Positions 38,035-51,243 of a stretch of 64,000 nt of DNA are shown in pieces. The position numbers and the translations under genes are program-made. This DNA is from Paramecium tetraurelia (taxonomy: Eukaryota > Ciliophora > Oligohymenophorea > Peniculida > Parameciidae). Where the stretch lies: contig NW_001799004.1 of NCBI RefSeq assembly GCF_000165425.1, forward strand, positions 161,455-225,454. The letters run 5' to 3'. Numbering within the stretch: position 1 is the stretch's first letter; every line of letters begins with the position of its first letter. Below the pieces are notes generated by a model, which saw only the letters and a program-made list of their open reading frames with translations, was not told the origin of the DNA and searched no databases.

Positions 38035-38490
38035 ATATATATCTTTTCTTGCATTAACATACATATTAGAATAATTTATTTTAGCTGGTATATTGCAATG
38101 TAATCAAGGTATTCATATTCATTCGGCTTTTCTTCCTATGCCTTTTGTTTTTTTTTTCTTTCCTATTAATTATTACCAATTAAAAGCTTATAAATGTCTT
38201 AATAATTATCCCAACCATCTCTTTGTAATATATCTACTTCTTCACTTCTCTAATAATTATTTTAACTAAACTTTTAGTCATATTTTAAACCCCGTTTTCT
38301 AAACTTGTCTCTTTCGGGATCTTCTTCATAGATTTTTCTTTATTTCAAGAGGATAGTCGTTTTAATTAATCATTTTTATAACTACCCTCTAAATTTTCCC
38401 TTCTGTTCCTACACATATGCATCTCTTTTGACTATTTATTAATTGTGTTTTATGCCAACATCTATTTCTTCCTAATATACCATTCTAGGT
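38035..38490 (-). pseudogene. Degenerate gene remnant, charged coiled-coil-like
   Basis: Two minus-strand stretches look coding: KPRMVYQEEIDVGIKHNQQ (near 38,480-38,390) and RSEEVDILQRDGWDNYQDIY within a Lys/Glu/Gln-rich segment ending at TGA 38035-38037. They are in different frames, and no 20-30-nt intron links them. The pieces are hydrophilic and highly charged. I do not recognise the parent family. Confidence 0.3.
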
Positions 38491-39166
38491 TTTAGCTAAC
38501 TTGGAAATATTCCCTATTGTTCAGCTTATAGCTCGGATAATTTTTATATATATTAATATTTTTTTTAAGATATATATAAATTATATATATATATCTTTTG
38601 AATTAACATATAATAGTTAAAAATCATCAAAAAAATATGGTGTCTCTATTGGAAAGTGTGTGAAATCTTTAAAAAGCATATTATGCTATTTGGATTCATA
38701 TTTACAGATGCTACTAGTACAGACTTGAAATGATTGTATTGACAATAAGGTTTAAGAGAAATATAATCTTTTCATTTTGTTATAAATCATCAAATTTTAT
38801 TAAATAAACCGTTATTGAAAATATCTGAAAATAATTCTGATTTCTGGTCTAAATGTGTCATATTATATTAAATCTCAACAAATGAAAAAAAAAGTCATAA
38901 GAAAATTAATCATTAGTCGAATGCTTTCTTTGCCTAATTGTAAAAATTATTATATGAATTATTGAGGTAGATCACAATTAAAAGTTCAATACAGTAAGAC
39001 TATTTTTGCATAATTTCAATATATCTCAAAAATAAAATCAATAAAATCTAATAGATCTATTCATATAATAGAAGTACAATATGAAGTTATATATACGAAA
39101 TACAGTAAAAGAAGGGGTTCTTTTATGTTATATAATTCATAAATTGAGTAGTGTATATCATATTAT
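38491..39166. other. A+T-rich intergenic region
   Basis: No coding content was seen. A TA-rich near-palindromic stretch at 38,545-38,600 could form a hairpin but has no assignable function. Confidence 0.4.
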
Positions 39167-39923
39167 TCAGCAACATTGCATTTTCTTCTTAGATGAATCT
39201 GGCTGTGTTTCTTTCTTTAGCACATAAACATCATTGATTCCTAATTTAGTTTAACTTATTGGTTTCTATCCTTAGACAATTTTATATATTTCTATGTTAT
39301 CAGAATTCATTGATTACCTGTAACCATCTAATTGAATGCTAGCTCCACATTAACATTATTCAGTGCAGAGGTTTCTACGTATCCTACCTTATTTTAATCA
39401 CAGAATTAGGAGACTTCATCAGTCCTTACGATCTTTATCAATTATAAGACATACTCTCTAATCTGCCAAATCTATTTTATTTCCTACCAACATTATCACA
39501 ATATTAGAATCTCCATATTACTTTATTTCACTCATCCATCTTAATGTTGATTCAAATGTTCCTTATTTTGTAACATCATAACAAACAAACACTCCCTTTG
39601 CTCCTCTATAATAAGCACTAGTTATTGCTCTAAATCTAAGAGTTATCTTAATCTCTCTTACTTTTCTTATCCTGCTCTATACAACATTTATATTACTTAA
39701 CTGTATCCCATATCTAACACTTTATCAAATTACCATCCTCTCTAACTGTCCTATTTAAGAATTCTACTCCTATAGTTGGTCGAGTATCATATTAAAAATC
39801 CTTATATTACAATCTATTGAATAAATTAGTCTTTCCCACTCCTGAATCACCTAATCATTATTTAATTACTTTACCTATCAATATAATTTTGAACAAATAA
39901 CTAAATTCATCATTATCCAACAT
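39167..39923 (-). CDS. Rab-family small GTPase with C-terminal -CC
   Basis: This 212-aa Rab GTPase is expected to control vesicle traffic after prenylation of its C-terminal Cys-Cys. G1 is GDSGVGKTN, switch I holds TRPTIGVEF, G4 is GNKIDL and G5 is ETSAL; the protein ends KKKMQCC before TGA 39167-39169. Five introns were placed: 39851-39874 (24), 39677-39696 (20), 39636-39661 (26), 39433-39454 (22) and 39292-39317 (26). Removing them gives exactly 213 codons. Oddity: with the 20-nt intron the G3 motif reads WDTVKAGQE instead of WDTAGQE, two extra residues in a normally invariant element. The sequence around YGDSNIVIMLVGNKIDL is closest to the Rab11/Rab2/Rab4 group from memory; the subfamily is uncertain. 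Confidence 0.85.
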
Positions 39924-40469
39924 ATATAAAATTTCTATAATATATAAATATTTTATTAAATTACTTAACATTAGCATTATTAAAGCCATTTCATTTTATA
40001 GCCTTTTCTCAAGTCTTTTTTTGGTTCTATTTAGTTTTTGAATTTTCTACCTTTCTATTCATTCTGCAAGATTTCTTTTCCATATTAATATATTAAATCA
40101 ATTAATTTTATTCAAAAATTTATAATAATTAGAAAGTGAAGCCTTTACTCAATAAAAAGGATATCTATGAAAATAGAATATCAGCATTAATAAAAACACT
40201 CTTTTGGTTTAATCAAAAATCATTTAATATACTCAGCTCATCCTTTTTAGAATAGGATGATGAATAAACTAAACTAATTGATTTAAGAAGAATAGATCAA
40301 ACTGAAAATCATTTTATATCTGATAAATCAAATGTCTCAATCAAAAAAAATGTTTTAATTAAGAGAAATTTATGATTTAACATTCATAGAACATTATAGT
40401 GAACGAAATGTTTGTAAATAAGAATGATAAACAATTCTATTATCAAAACATCCTAATAATTTTTTTTTA
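39924..40469. other. Intergenic spacer between Rab gene and antigen copy 3
   Basis: This is A+T-rich with no gene seen. Confidence 0.4.
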
Positions 40470-40515
40470 ATTAATATAATAATTTTCCCTATATAAATCT
40501 ATTAAATCATTTTCA
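40470..40515 (-). promoter_or_regulatory. Conserved 3'-flank element of antigen copy 3
   Basis: Read on the minus strand, it matches the elements after copies 1 and 2 (ATGATTTAATAGATTTATAT, then AGGGAAAAT) with few changes. Confidence 0.5.
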
Positions 40516-43500
40516 TCAGAACATGAGATATCCAAAAACGATAGTTGATAATCCTAGAATATATCCTGAATCAGTTGTTGTTTCATTATTTGTATTGTTT
40601 GTATTATTATCTGTATTATTTGGTTAAACAACAACAGCAGTGCAGACTCCGCACTTGCTAGTAGATGCATTCCATGTATATGTGTATCCAGAAACCAAGA
40701 AACAATCATTTAATGATAAAGTTGATGGGTCTGTGGCTGTACATGTTCCACTAACAAGAGTACAAATTTATTAAGTCTTTTTATCCCAATTCAAGAATCT
40801 TGTGCAAGCACCATTTGTGGCTTAGTTTGTAGCACAAGTATGAGTGGCACATTTACTAGCAACTGCAGTTGCTCCAGTTCCTGAGGCTGCAGTCCATGAA
40901 CATCTATCCTTAGCAGCTTAACAAGCAATTTAATCATTATTAGCTATTGTACATGCTGTCATTAAAGCACAAGTTCCAGTACCAGCAGCAGCTCCAGTAG
41001 CAGTTGATTAAGTGAATACACAAATACCATCTAATCCACCTGAATTACATGCTGTCTTTGTTGTATATGTTGAGCAGTTAGCCTTTGAAATGCAAGCAGT
41101 TCCATTTGATACACATGATGATAAAGCAACTGAACAAACATTTGTGGATGTACCATTTTGAATATCAGCACAAGTCATTAATCTACATTTAGCAGTGTTA
41201 TTATTTGTAGCAGATGCAAGTTCCCAATAACAAATACCATCAGATCCAACAGCTGTTGTACAAGCAGTTTAAGTAGTGTATGATGAACATGCTCCTTTAA
41301 TTAAACATGTAGTTCCATCTGATGTACATGTTGATAATTATGATGAACATGTAGCATGAGTTGTTCCAGTCAAATCAGCACATGATTAATCTCTGCAACT
41401 ACTAGCAGTTGTATCCCAAGTACAAATACCAGTTGAAGTAATGGCTCCAGATGTTAAAAGAACTCCTTTATCATTGAAATAGCATCCTGCTTATGTAGTA
41501 TAAGATGAACAAGCACTTAAAGCGATGCAACCAGTTGTTCCATTTGTTGTACACTTCTTACTAGCAATTTAACAATCTGAATGAGTTGTGTAGAATGCAT
41601 CTGCACAAGATGTATATGGTTTACAAACCTTTGGATCTGAAGAATTCAAGGCTGGAACTGATTGAATACAAGCTCCATCATATCCTGTAACACATCCACC
41701 ATCAGTATTAGTTTCAGAACATAAAGTAATTCCAACACAATTGGATCCATTAGTTGTACATTAATTACTAATCCATTTACATGATGTATCTGAATTCCAA
41801 TTCAAACTCTTACATGATGTATATCTGAAACAAGCTCCTTTTGATCCATCAGTATTAACATAATCATTAATCCATAAACATGGTCCATTAGTTCCTTCAA
41901 TGCAAGCACTTCTGATAGTAGTTTATTCACAATTTTAAACTCTTGCACATTTTCCATTGGCACCAGCAGTACATCCAGCTCTTTAGGTTTGGCATGCAGC
42001 ATGAGTGGTTCCACTGAAATCTTAACAATCTTTATCTCTGCATTTACTTTATGCACTATCCCAGGCACAAACAGTTCCATTAAGGGCAGTAGTACAAGCA
42101 GCATCAATAGTAACAGCTGCACAAGTAGACTTAGTAACACATCCACCACCATTCTTTGTTGTACAATTTGTGAAGTAACCTTGCACAGGCTGCTTCAGAA
42201 GTTAAAGTAACTGGGGCAGTATTACAAGTCTTTATTGTACAATAAGCTGGATTTGTACCAACAACTGGCATCCATTCACATTATTGATTAGTTACAGAGG
42301 TAACACAACCTGCTTGGCTTTAAGCTTAGAAGCATGTTCCTCTTGTAACACAATTTGTTCCATTTGTTGTACATGTGCTTAAGGCTGATTTGCAGAGAGC
42401 ATCGGTAGCAAAAGCAAAATCTTCACAAACCTTTGTTTTACATTTTACTGAATCTAAAGTACATCCTGCTAAATAAGTATTGCATTCATCAGCAGTAGCT
42501 GTTGCTTCTGGAGCATTTTCACAAGATCTTGTAATACAAGCAGTTCCATTCCAATAACATGATTTTCCATTCTTATCAGTAACACATTATTTTTCAGTCA
42601 TAGTTTCACATGTATCTGGTATATCAACACATCCTTATCCTGTAGATGCAACTGTACATTTATTATTAAAGTAAGCTCTACATTTATCATTATCATCATA
42701 ATCAGCAGTTGCAGGAGCAGTAGCACATGACTTATCTGCACATTAAGTACCATTCCATCCACAAGGATCTCCTGTAGCATTGAATCTGCATTATTCTTAA
42801 TGAATATAAGTAGAACAAGCTGCTGTTTATTAGCAACCTCCTAGAACTGGTGCACCACCATTTGTATCTGGTGTAGCAACTACTGTACATTTAATAGTAG
42901 CTGTGGAAAAGTAGGCATCACAGTCAGTATGTGTTGCTGTTGCAGTTGGAGCAGTTGTGCATGATTTATCTTAGCATACTGGTGTAGTTAAATTAGTATT
43001 CCAAACACAGATACCCTGCACTTGCATTAGTTTTGCATTAATCCTCAATTGAATAAGAACTGCATGCTCCTCTAGCAGTACAACCAGGAACGGCAGCTCC
43101 ATTTGTAGCTCTAACTGTACAAAGTAAAGTTGTATCAACTGCTACACATTCAGCATGAGTATCATATGAAGTTGTAGCTTCAATATTACCACAATTCAAA
43201 TCGACACAATTCTTATTAGTTGGATTCCAGTAACATTTTCCACCACTTGTATTGAATTTACATTATTAACTGGATTTATATGCGGAACAAGCAGCTCTTG
43301 CTTAACAACCTCCAACTCTTGCAACGGTGCAAGTAGATAGATATCCAATACATTCAGCATGTGAATCATAACTTGTATCTGCTGTTGCAGTATCACAGGT
43401 TTTTCTGACACAAGATGTTCCTGAAACAACACATTCACCTTCAACTGCCCAAACGCATGCTGCTGCAGTCTAACTAGCACAGGTGGTTGGCAATGTTACA

Positions 43501-46500
43501 CATGCAGTTGGTGATGAAGCAGCATTGGCAGTACAAGTATTCAACCAAGTATTACAATTTGTATGAGCAAATGGTGTTGTTTTATTAGCACATGTCTTTG
43601 TTTAACATCCTGAAGTTCCTTATGCAACGCAACCAGTTTTGAAAGTATTGCATTTTGTGTCATCAAAAGTAAATCCTGCTCCTAATTTGATCTATTCACA
43701 AGTAGTTGTAGCTGTTATAGCTTGGCAGGTAGTATCAGCAGCATTAGCAGTACAATATCCTGCAGTTGATCTATAACAATTGGCAATTGTAGTATAACCT
43801 GAACATTAAGCCTGATTTGTTACACAACCAGTTCCATCTCTCTTTACACTGCAAGTAGTACTGTAACCTTAACAAATATCCCAAGTGATATTCGTGCCTG
43901 TAATTGCTTCACATGTGGTAAAAGCAAAACATGCAGTTGCACCAGCATTAATATGACAGGAAGTGCTATATGCTTAACAAGTTGCTTCAACATTATTTGG
44001 ATTTGACAAACCTGTAATAAGATTACAATTTGCTGATGTAATATCTAGACAATTAGTGCCATCCCAATGGCATTTCAAACCATCAGTTCTAAATGAACAG
44101 CTAGTTTCTGTAGTTGCATATCCTACACAAGTTGCTTACACTGCTTAACATGCACCCAGAGCTTTATTAATAGTACAAGCAGTACTATGTCCTTAACAAT
44201 AAGCATGAGTGTTATTTGGAGTAGCCAAACTTGTAAGAGCATTGCAATTTGCTGATGTAATATCAACACAATTAGTGCCATCCCAAAAGCATTACAAACC
44301 ATCGGTTCGTTTTGTACAGTTAGCTTCTGTTGTTGTATATGCTGCACAAGTGGCTACGTATGCTTAGCATGCATTAGGAGTACCATTAATATGACAGGCA
44401 GTATTATATGCTTAACAAGTTGCTTCAACATTAGCTGGACTTGATAAACTTGTAATAAGATTACAATTTGCTGATGTAATATCCTAACAATTAGTGCCAT
44501 CCCAAAAGCATTTCAAACCATCAGTTCTTTTTGTACAGTTAGCTTATGTTGTTGTATATGCTGCACAAGTGGCTACGTATGCTTAGCATCCATCAGGAGT
44601 ACCATTAATATGACAGGCAGTATTATATGCTTAACAAGTTGCTTCAACATTAGCTGGACCTGTCAATCCTGTAATAAGATTACAATTTGTGGATGTAATA
44701 TCTAGACAATTAGTGCCATCCCAATGGCATTTCAAACCATCAGTTCTAAATGAACAGCTAGCTTATGTTGTTCCATAACCTGCACATGTTGCTTAAACTG
44801 CTTAACATGTAGTTCCTGCTTGATCTACAGTACAAGTAGTACTTTATGTTTAACAATTGGCATGAGATGTTAGGGTTATTAAAGCACAAGAAAATGTACA
44901 AGCATCTGATTCTGTAGCACCAACAGTGTTAGTACAACCTGTTTTAATAGATTCACATTGAGTTTTTGTACCTGTAAATGTTGAACATGCACCTTGAAGA
45001 TATGTATTAGAATAGCATTTGCTATATGCAGATTTCCAGGTGCAGTCATCTGAAGTAGCTGCTAAAGTTCTTACGCATTAAGCTTATGATGCATAGTCAC
45101 TGCAATTAGCTGATCTTGTCACACATCCTAATCCTCCTGTTTTGTATAAAACTGTACAAGTATCAGAAGGAGTTTAATAACTTGAGCATTCAGAATCGCT
45201 ATCTCTTGTATTACTATCTTCTGCATCTGCACATGTAGCATTTCTACAAGCAGTTCCAGTCCATATACAATTTTTTCCAGCAGAAGTAACTTTACAATTT
45301 TCAGCAGATCCATAAGATGTACAAGCTGTAGCTAAATTTTAACAAGTTGTTTTTGCATTATTCACTGTGCATGTATTCAAAACACCTTAACAACCAAGGT
45401 GAGTAGATTGTGAAATATTTGTACAAGTTCTATCAACACAACTAGTACCATTCCAATAACAATCTCCATTTGCTTTTGAAGCAATTCCGCAATTAGTTGA
45501 AGTTAAAGAAGTACAACTTGATGGTTTTGGAATGCAGCCATCTGCTGTGTTATTAGCAATACAAGTAGATAAATAAGTTGAACAATTTGAAGAACTAAAA
45601 ACTGTCAAGAATCCAGTTGTTGTTGCAACGCTAGCAGTAGTACAAGATTTCTCAACGCAAGCTAATGTAGCAGTATTCCATAAGCATGTTGGGAATCCAA
45701 CTCTTGTGATTTCACAATTTTCAGTTGATTTTCTAGCTGCACATGTTGTTGGTAAGTCTTAACATCCTGCAATTGATCCATTAACTGGATTATTAGCTAC
45801 ACAATTGGTTTTGTAAGTACCACAATCAGCTGTTGTTGCTGTTGTTTTTGGAGCAGTGGAACAAGCTTTATCAATACATTATGAACCATTCCAACCACAT
45901 AGAGGGAATGATTTAACTCCATTTGTAACTTATAATCTAATATTACATGCTGCTTCAATTGTGATTGCTTCACATTTAAGTGGTAAAGGAACACATCCAG
46001 TACCAGTATTACTCAAAGTACAACCAGAATCATATGTTTAACAATCTGCATGAGTAGCTGTGGTTGATGAAGCTAATACACATTCTCTTTTATAACATTT
46101 TCCTTTCCAAATGCAAACTTTATTATTTAAATCTTTGTCACAAATAGTTTATGCCAATGTATTTTCACATGATTTATCAACACAACCTGCATTAGTTGAA
46201 TTTACTGTACAAGTAGATAAAAAGGCAACGCATAAATCATGAGTAGTATTAGTTGATGGAGCATTAGCGCAAATTTTATCCTTACAGGTTGAACTTGCAG
46301 TATCCCAGAAACAAATAGCACCAGAGGAATTTTTAACACAAGCAGCTTCTAAGGTAATTACTGCACATGTAGTATTTGTTACACATCCACCTGCAGTCTT
46401 TGTTATACAATTATTATTTGGTAAATATGCTTCACATGCATCATTTGTTGTTATTGTTGTTGGAGCATTTGCACAAGTTCTTGGTTAACATCCACCTCCT

Positions 46501-47666
46501 ACTTTAACTGTACATGATGATAAGTATGATGTACATAATTCATGAGTATTATTTGTTGTTGGTGCATTAGCACATGTCTTTTCTTTGCATGTTGTATCCC
46601 AAATACAATCAGTACCAGAAGTATTTTTCACACAAGCGGCTTAAACATTTGCAGCTGAACAAGCACCATTAGAGACACATCCTCCTCCTGATTTAGTGAT
46701 ACATCCTGTTACAAATCCAGCACAAGCTGAATTGGTTGTCATTGTGGTTGGTGCATTTGTACAAGTCTTATCAACACATGCAGTTCCTGTCCAATAACAA
46801 TCTCCACCTGTACTATTTTTAACACAAGCAGCTTAGATAGTAGCAGCTGCACAAGTAGTTCTAGTAACACATCCTCCATTGGCTTTTGTTGTACAGGTTC
46901 CATCAGTTCTAAATGTTTTACATGTATCATCAGTTGTTAATGTAGCTGGTGCATTATCACAAATTCTGTCTTTACATGCAGCTCCATCCCAATAACATGC
47001 AGTAGACTTTAATTTATTCCAAACACATTGAATTTCTAATGTTTAATCACTGCAATTATTTCCACTATCAACACATCCACCTCCAGTCTTTGTTGTACAA
47101 GTAGATATGACATCTCTGCATTCTTTATCTGTAGCAAATGTTGCTGGTAATTTATCACAGGTATTAGCATCTACACAAGTGTTATTTGTTGTATCCCAAT
47201 AGCACAAACTTCCTGCAGTATTTTTTACACAAGGGAGTTGTTTCTTATATGTGCTACAAGCATCAACTTCAACACAATGAGTTCCATCTGTAATACATCT
47301 ATTACTTATTGCTTAACATTCAGCATCTGTTGTTTTTGAAAAAGCTGTGCATCCAGTGAAGTATGTGCATTTGCCTTGAACCCAGGCACAGGCAGCATAG
47401 TTACCACAATCAGTACAAGGTTTAGCTTTAGGACAATCTGCTTCAGCAAATGTATCACAATATGCTGCATAAGTCACTGTTGGAGTGACTGGAGTAGTAG
47501 AAACTGCACAGGCTTTCTTTGTACTATCCCATGAACAGCCAAGGGATGCATTTTTTAAACAATCTCCTTCTGATAACAATTATGCACATGTGCATGATGT
47601 TATACTATAGGTTTGACAAGTTGCATAAGCAAGCAACAATGCAAATATGATGAATTATTTATTCAT
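40516..47666 (-). CDS. Surface (immobilisation) antigen, copy 3, inverted; two single-base insertions
   Basis: This is the best-preserved paralogue: signal peptide MNKQFIIFALLLAYATCQ at ATG 47666, the CTCAQLLSEGDC start of the mature protein, cysteine-module body and GPI tail ending at TGA 40516-40518. Two frame breaks are visible against copies 1 and 2: one extra base near 43,011-43,016 and one near 42,178-42,184. Removing two bases gives 2,383 codons exactly, so no other indel is needed. Its central repeats have a 219-bp period and resemble those of copy 1 more than copy 2. Its orientation is opposite to the other copies, tail to tail with copy 2. It is the likeliest of the three to be functional. 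Confidence 0.85.
43940..44790 (-). repeat. Central tandem repeat of antigen copy 3, about 219-bp units
   Basis: On the minus strand, segments encoding TKRTDGLKCFWDGTNC and ANVEATCQAYNTACHINGTP recur; equivalent points near 44,341 and 44,560 are 219 bp apart (73 aa). The array lies in the same relative place as in copies 1 and 2. Confidence 0.7.
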
Positions 47667-47710
47667 TTAAAGTATTATCATTCTACTTTTCTTAAATTCC
47701 AGTTAAATTA
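47667..47710 (-). promoter_or_regulatory. Conserved upstream element of antigen copy 3
   Basis: It mirrors the copy 2 upstream element (TTTAACTGGAATTTAAGAA, then TGATAATACTTTAA). Confidence 0.45.
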
Positions 47711-50559
47711 TTTTTTTAAGTTTAATTTTTTTTCCTATCTTTAAAACAACACTTTTATTGATATTTTTTTGATTCTGAATTTAATCTTACTCTTAATTAA
47801 CATCAATAATATTTATACAATACAATAATTTTTCAGCTCAAATTGAGAAATTTGGTGAGAAAAAAAGAAAATAACTTTCTGATCCTAAAAAATAGTTAAA
47901 AGCACTTGGATATGACATTTTTGTTGTATTAAATATTTTATTATGATTTCCTCTGATTCTGTTTCCAAGTCTGTAAAAAACATTAAAACAAGAAAATATT
48001 ATTCATTCAAGGCTCTGCTCTCAACTTAAATAAACAGAGAAACAACCCTTTTTTGATTAGTTTATTATTATGATGGAAATTGACTTCATACGAACTTACA
48101 AAATATTTTCTGAAATTTCCTTAATTTTGAGATTAGTTGTTCTTATCAAAAATTACTTAACCTATGGCTTTTAGAATAAAACAAAAAAACAAAAAGAAGT
48201 ATTCTGAGCACATTGTTGCCAGAGGAAATAAAAGAAAAGTTAATATGAATGAATTTATAAAAAGGTTGCCAATATTATCACTCAGGTATTTATTAACAAA
48301 TTAACATTATACTATCTAAACATAGAGACGATCTGCTCAATATCCCTTTTTAACAATAATAATTTATTAGTGAATTTGAAAATTCACTAATAAATTTTTT
48401 AAATCTTGAAATTTCTTTAATTACGTAATTAATTAAATAATATATAATATTTTATAATCACCTTACACTTAGCAACTTTTTTTCTTTCAACAGATATTGG
48501 CAATTAACATTTTATATTTCAGGCTCACATCGTTAGATTGTAGTTTAAATAAGTAAATATTAAAAAGGAAAAGGATCATTAGTCGAATCAAGAAATTTAC
48601 ATAATAATTTTTAATTTCAATATTTAATTAAGAAAGCAAGTATTAAGAATTTACATCAATAAAAGTAGATTAGGAAGCCAATTCTTGGTTTATTCCTTGA
48701 TTGAGATTCTTCCAATATAGATGATCAAGAGAAAATCTCCCTTTTAGATCTAATTTTTCTTTTTTTTCCTAACTTTTATTAATATCTAGGTTGTTCAATT
48801 TATGAATTATCTTAAATCAGTGTTCAAAGTATTAGAATTCATGTTAAAGAATGAAATGAATGATTATTGAACTTTGAGAAATTTTATTCATGTTTTTTTA
48901 AACAAATTTTTTTTTCCCTTATCTTTTTCTATTTAAGTGAGTGATATTTAGTACTTGATCTACAATTCATATCCCTAAGACAATGTGATTTTTATTTTAA
49001 AAGTTTTCAAGAATGTTTGATGAGTTATGGTCATTTGAATTTATCGACATGTTGCAATAGACACATGTTAGATAAATAATTTAGAATATATGTTAGCTAG
49101 TTTTAAGCATGACAACCTTCAAATTTACGTGTGATTCTCAAAAAAATAGCAATAAATTAGAGGATAGGATTTCATCATACTCTTCTATTTTTATTATAAT
49201 ATAATCTCCAGCGTAAACATAATGTTCTTTGTGCCTGATAAAATTTAGCATAGCATAAATCCTGAAAACATATTGGTATTAAAGCTTTTCATTCAATTTT
49301 AAATTTCAAGATCAACCTTGAAAATACTGATAAACAGAAGATATCTGAAGCCAGCTTATCAATTCATAAACTAATAAGAATACAGAATTTAGAGTTTGGA
49401 AAAGGTGTATTTTTAAATCAAAAAAATAGATTATAATTGATTAAAATAAAGCTGGTCATAGCTTTGTTTCATTCATTTTTATAGGCTTTAGAGAGTAAAG
49501 GGTTCGGATTTATGAGGGATTTTATTTTTTATTAACATAAATAATATACTAATTTGATATTATCGATTTTAATTTGAATAATTTGGAATTGTTTGCATTT
49601 CTTTAATTCACATATGAATTTTTCAAGATATAAGATTTATCAGAACTATCTGAAAGGATTGGAAGGACAATTAAAATCTTGCCTTTTAGCATAATTTATT
49701 TTCCATTCATACCCATAGGAAAGTTGTTAACCAGAAATTAATTATAAATTATCCAGATCCTAATTATGAGGGTTGATAATCAAAAAGTCAAAAAGTAACT
49801 TATTATGTTATATAGAATTTCATTGCAATTAACTGAAGTAAATTTATTATGTACTCTATAGCAATTCCACCTGAGTGAAAATTAGACTTAATTTACTTTT
49901 GGTAGGGCATATTTATTTCTTATTTCTTAAATGTAGAAAAAGTCATTTAGATTACCTCATTTTCTTTTCATGATTGTTCCCTTATAATAAAAAAAATAAT
50001 CAATTAAAATTGAAGAAATTAAACAAAGTCTAATACTATTTAGAGGAAATGTTTTTAAAATTTTTATTAAAACATACAAAAATCAAAAACTTTAGAAGCT
50101 GTTTAAGGGAGAGATTTTTGAATCTTAAGAAAATTGATCAAACCAAAGTAAAGCAAAAAGAATCTCTTAATGAAAATATTTTAATTATTGGGAAAATATA
50201 AATATAATTTATAAACAAAATAATTAATGTTGAATGCATGGAGTAATTGTTCCACTATGTCTTTATCATTTTTGCCCATCGTCTTGATACTCTCTTTAAG
50301 TCTAATCTAAATTCTTATTAAAATATTTATTTCCATTTTAATTTGTTGAAGATTCAATATTTGTTGAAGGAATGTACTAATAATTCTTCCCATATATTTT
50401 TTCTCTATTGTTTTATGTTTTGAGATTTATTTTGGTTTAATCTGTATTTTTCTCCTCTTCTTAAAGAATTTAAATTGATAAGTGTATTTAGAGCTTAAAA
50501 AGTGCAATAATTTTCTAAAAAATGGTGATGCTTTATAAATTTAATGGTGCTCATTTATT
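47711..50559. other. A+T-rich intergenic region
   Basis: No recognisable gene was found in 2.8 kb on either strand. A short palindrome at 48,367-48,396 (ATTAGTGAATTTGAAAATTC and its complement arm) could form a hairpin. Nothing else stands out. Confidence 0.4.
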
Positions 50560-51080
50560 ATAGAGATATTATCACAATACTAAGAGGAAATCACGAATAA
50601 ATTCAAATAATATCAGTGCGTGTTTTATAATGAATACTCAAGAAAGTATGGCAATACTAATGTGTGGAAGTACTTAAGTGAATTCTTTGATTACTTGCCC
50701 TAACTGTAGTAACTGAATTATCAAGTATTTTGCCATCATATATCTCTTCTTCGATTAACTCATTTTAGGATATATGCCAGAATATTGTGGATTGATCTTG
50801 ATGAGCTATTATATGGTATTCCAGCTAAAAAAGCTTGATTTACTTTGGAAATAACATCTCTAAGCAATTTAACCAAACACAAATATAAGATGATTTTAAG
50901 AGAACATCAATTAGTTTTTGACGAATAATCAAGATTGTTAATGATTAAGTTATTCCTATGCTAATGATAGAAATTTTATATAAATTATGCTCTGCTCTTA
51001 GTTAATGTTGTAAATGTGGTGGGAATCAAGCCGAAATTATGGAAGTTGATGAGTATCTAAAAAACATTGATCTTAATATC
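50560..51080 (+). pseudogene. Ser/Thr protein phosphatase (PP2A/PP4/PP6 family) relic
   Basis: Fragments of a PPP-family catalytic subunit appear in the correct order but in different frames: ILRGNHE (metal-binding GNHE), then [20 protein letters not shown], then ARILWIDLDELLYGIP (the LLWSDPD region), then REHQLVFDE (normally RAHQLV), then CGGNQAEIMEVDE. Frameshifts separate most pieces, the N-terminal GDxHG and GDxVDRG motifs are missing, and catalytic positions have changed. It lies directly upstream of the CCDC81-type gene on the same strand. Confidence 0.75.
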
Positions 51081-51243
51081 CTGACTCTACTTATTTTTAA
51101 ATTTAAATTATGAGAGAGAACCTTATGATTACTAGAAGAATATTCAACATGATGAATTACCTTCAGAGAATGAGAAAATTACAAAAAATCCCACATAATA
51201 TTTATGATTATTAATATATATAATAAACATCAGAATCAGTTTC

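Noticed and set aside
38545-38600. TA-rich near-palindrome as a transposon end or TA-bounded element
   Set aside because: There is no partner repeat, transposase or target duplication; simple A+T-rich sequence explains it.
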